A DNA stretch of 7,483 nt from NCBI GenBank assembly GCA_003648845.1, contig QMQA01000054.1, positions 1 to 7,483 on the forward strand. Reading direction: 5' to 3'. The position numbers and the translations under genes were made by a program. Under the pieces are notes generated by a model. The model searched no databases. It saw nothing but the letters and a program-made list of their open reading frames with translations, and was not told the origin of the DNA. The DNA comes from Candidatus Aerophobota bacterium (GTDB lineage: Bacteria > Aerophobota > Aerophobia > Aerophobales > B3-G15). Each line of letters begins with the position of its first letter. Positions within the stretch are counted from its first letter, which is position 1. Below are positions 6,700 to 7,483 of the stretch, piece after piece.

Positions 6700-7483
6700 A
6701 TGGAAAAATTTGAGTTACTTAGAACTCTGATTGGTGCAAAACATGTGCTTTCTCTTTTTCCTGATGCACATCCTATGGTTCAGGAAAAAGTTGAAAAGCT
6801 CCTGGAAGTTATTGAAGCACTGATAGCTCAGGAAAAGAAGGCAGAGATAAGTATTGTTGGTGAGGAAGTGTTCATTAACGAACACTCTTTTCGTCAGGAA
6901 AGCCTTGAATTTGCCAGGTTTGTCAGGGAAATCACAGATACAGGGATTACCAGAATCAGCTTCCAGCCTGGTACAACAGCAAAAGAGTTGGTTTCATTGA
7001 TAGTCTACCTTAATGAACACAGACATACTGGCCCTGCTTCCAAATTGCTCAGTGAGGAGTTGCGGCAGAGAGGAATAAATCACATCACTGTGAGCAGGAT
7101 CTTACCCCTGGAGCTCTCAGAAAAAGAGGCCAAACTGATGGCTCGTAAATCAGAAAGTGAGTATCAAAGGGCTGTCTCAAGAATTGAAAATATCTTTAAA
7201 ACAGTGCTGGAAGGCGGCTCTTTCTCTCCTGGAAGCATCAACTTAATCGTCCAAGGGCTATTGAAAACGGCAATAAAGGATCAGTCTACCTTGAGAGGTT
7301 TATTCAACATAAAAAGCTACCATGACTATACCTTTCGACACTCAGTCAATGTGGCTTTGCTAAGTATCCTTATAGGCAAACGGTTAAAGCTTAACCAGGA
7401 GTTGTTGGCCTTACTGGGTGAGGCAGCTCTTCTTCATGATATTGGCAAGATTATGATACCAAAGGAAATTATTACCAAGCCAA
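6700..7483 (+). CDS. HD-domain (probable HD-GYP) protein, 3'-truncated by window edge
   Basis: The 261 visible residues start at ATG 6700, with AGGA at 6692-6695 as ribosome site overlapping the upstream TAG stop. Residues ~11-133 repeat the N-terminal module of the preceding HEAT protein: LFPDAHPM (19-26), ISIVGEEVFINE (50-61), GITRISFQPGTT (82-93) and LSEELRQRGINHITVSR (117-133). A helical linker (~135-205) follows. The HD domain begins with YHDYTFRHSVNVALLS (His208, His214) and has HDIGK at 246-250, the metal-binding His-Asp pair, followed by the IPKEI segment typical of HD-GYP proteins. HD-GYP domains are metal-dependent phosphodiesterases that degrade cyclic di-GMP or related cyclic dinucleotides. 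The GYP motif would lie beyond the window, so the subtype is inferred from YHDYTFRHSVNV and HDIGK. No membrane segment or receiver domain is visible, so the N-terminal module is the likely input or docking part. It is co-transcribed with the HEAT gene. Confidence 0.85.
   Translation, partial: MEKFELLRTLIGAKHVLSLFPDAHPMVQEKVEKLLEVIEALIAQEKKAEISIVGEEVFINEHSFRQESLEFARFVREITDTGITRISFQPGTTAKELVSLIVYLNEHRHTGPASKLLSEELRQRGINHITVSRILPLELSEKEAKLMARKSESEYQRAVSRIENIFKTVLEGGSFSPGSINLIVQGLLKTAIKDQSTLRGLFNIKSYHDYTFRHSVNVALLSILIGKRLKLNQELLALLGEAALLHDIGKIMIPKEIITKP

Overview
The window is ordinary AT-leaning bacterial chromosome with tightly packed genes. A diderm (outer-membrane) bacterium is suggested by a small beta-barrel-type protein with a signal peptide. 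Housekeeping amino-acid and sugar-acid genes lie beside a HEAT-repeat/HD-domain gene pair. I infer an uncultured, probably anaerobic, diderm lineage. I cannot name a phylum from the sequence alone. There are no tRNA or rRNA genes, CRISPR arrays, insertion sequences or other signs of a mobile island.

Left part (1-1927, + strand): the 5'-truncated end of a 3-isopropylmalate dehydrogenase gene (leucine biosynthesis). Next comes a roughly 270-bp stretch that reads as a gene-like protein only if the frame is changed twice, which I call a decayed or frameshifted gene remnant. A complete KDPG/KHG aldolase gene (eda) follows. These look like one transcription unit, although leuB and eda serve unrelated pathways.

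Middle (1942-2430, - strand): a secreted or outer-membrane small barrel protein faces eda, with only 14 bp between the two stop codons. A perfect 22-bp palindrome inside its last codons could act as a terminator for eda. An 89-bp divergent intergenic region follows, with a good promoter candidate for the minus-strand gene and a weaker one for the plus strand.

Right part (2520-7483, + strand): threonine synthase with an N-terminal zinc ribbon and an Aag-family DNA-3-methyladenine glycosylase form a likely two-gene operon. A very good sigma-70-type promoter (TGGACA, 17 bp, TATAAT) then precedes two genes only 6 bp apart. The first encodes a 736-residue HEAT-repeat protein and the second an HD-domain (probable HD-GYP) protein cut by the window end. 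The N-terminal ~125 residues of these two proteins align with each other throughout, so they share a duplicated module fused to two different outputs: a HEAT scaffold and a presumed cyclic-di-nucleotide phosphodiesterase. A small hairpin holds the Shine-Dalgarno sequence of the first gene in its loop and reaches into its start codon. This pair is the most interesting part of the window and looks like an undercharacterised signalling module.
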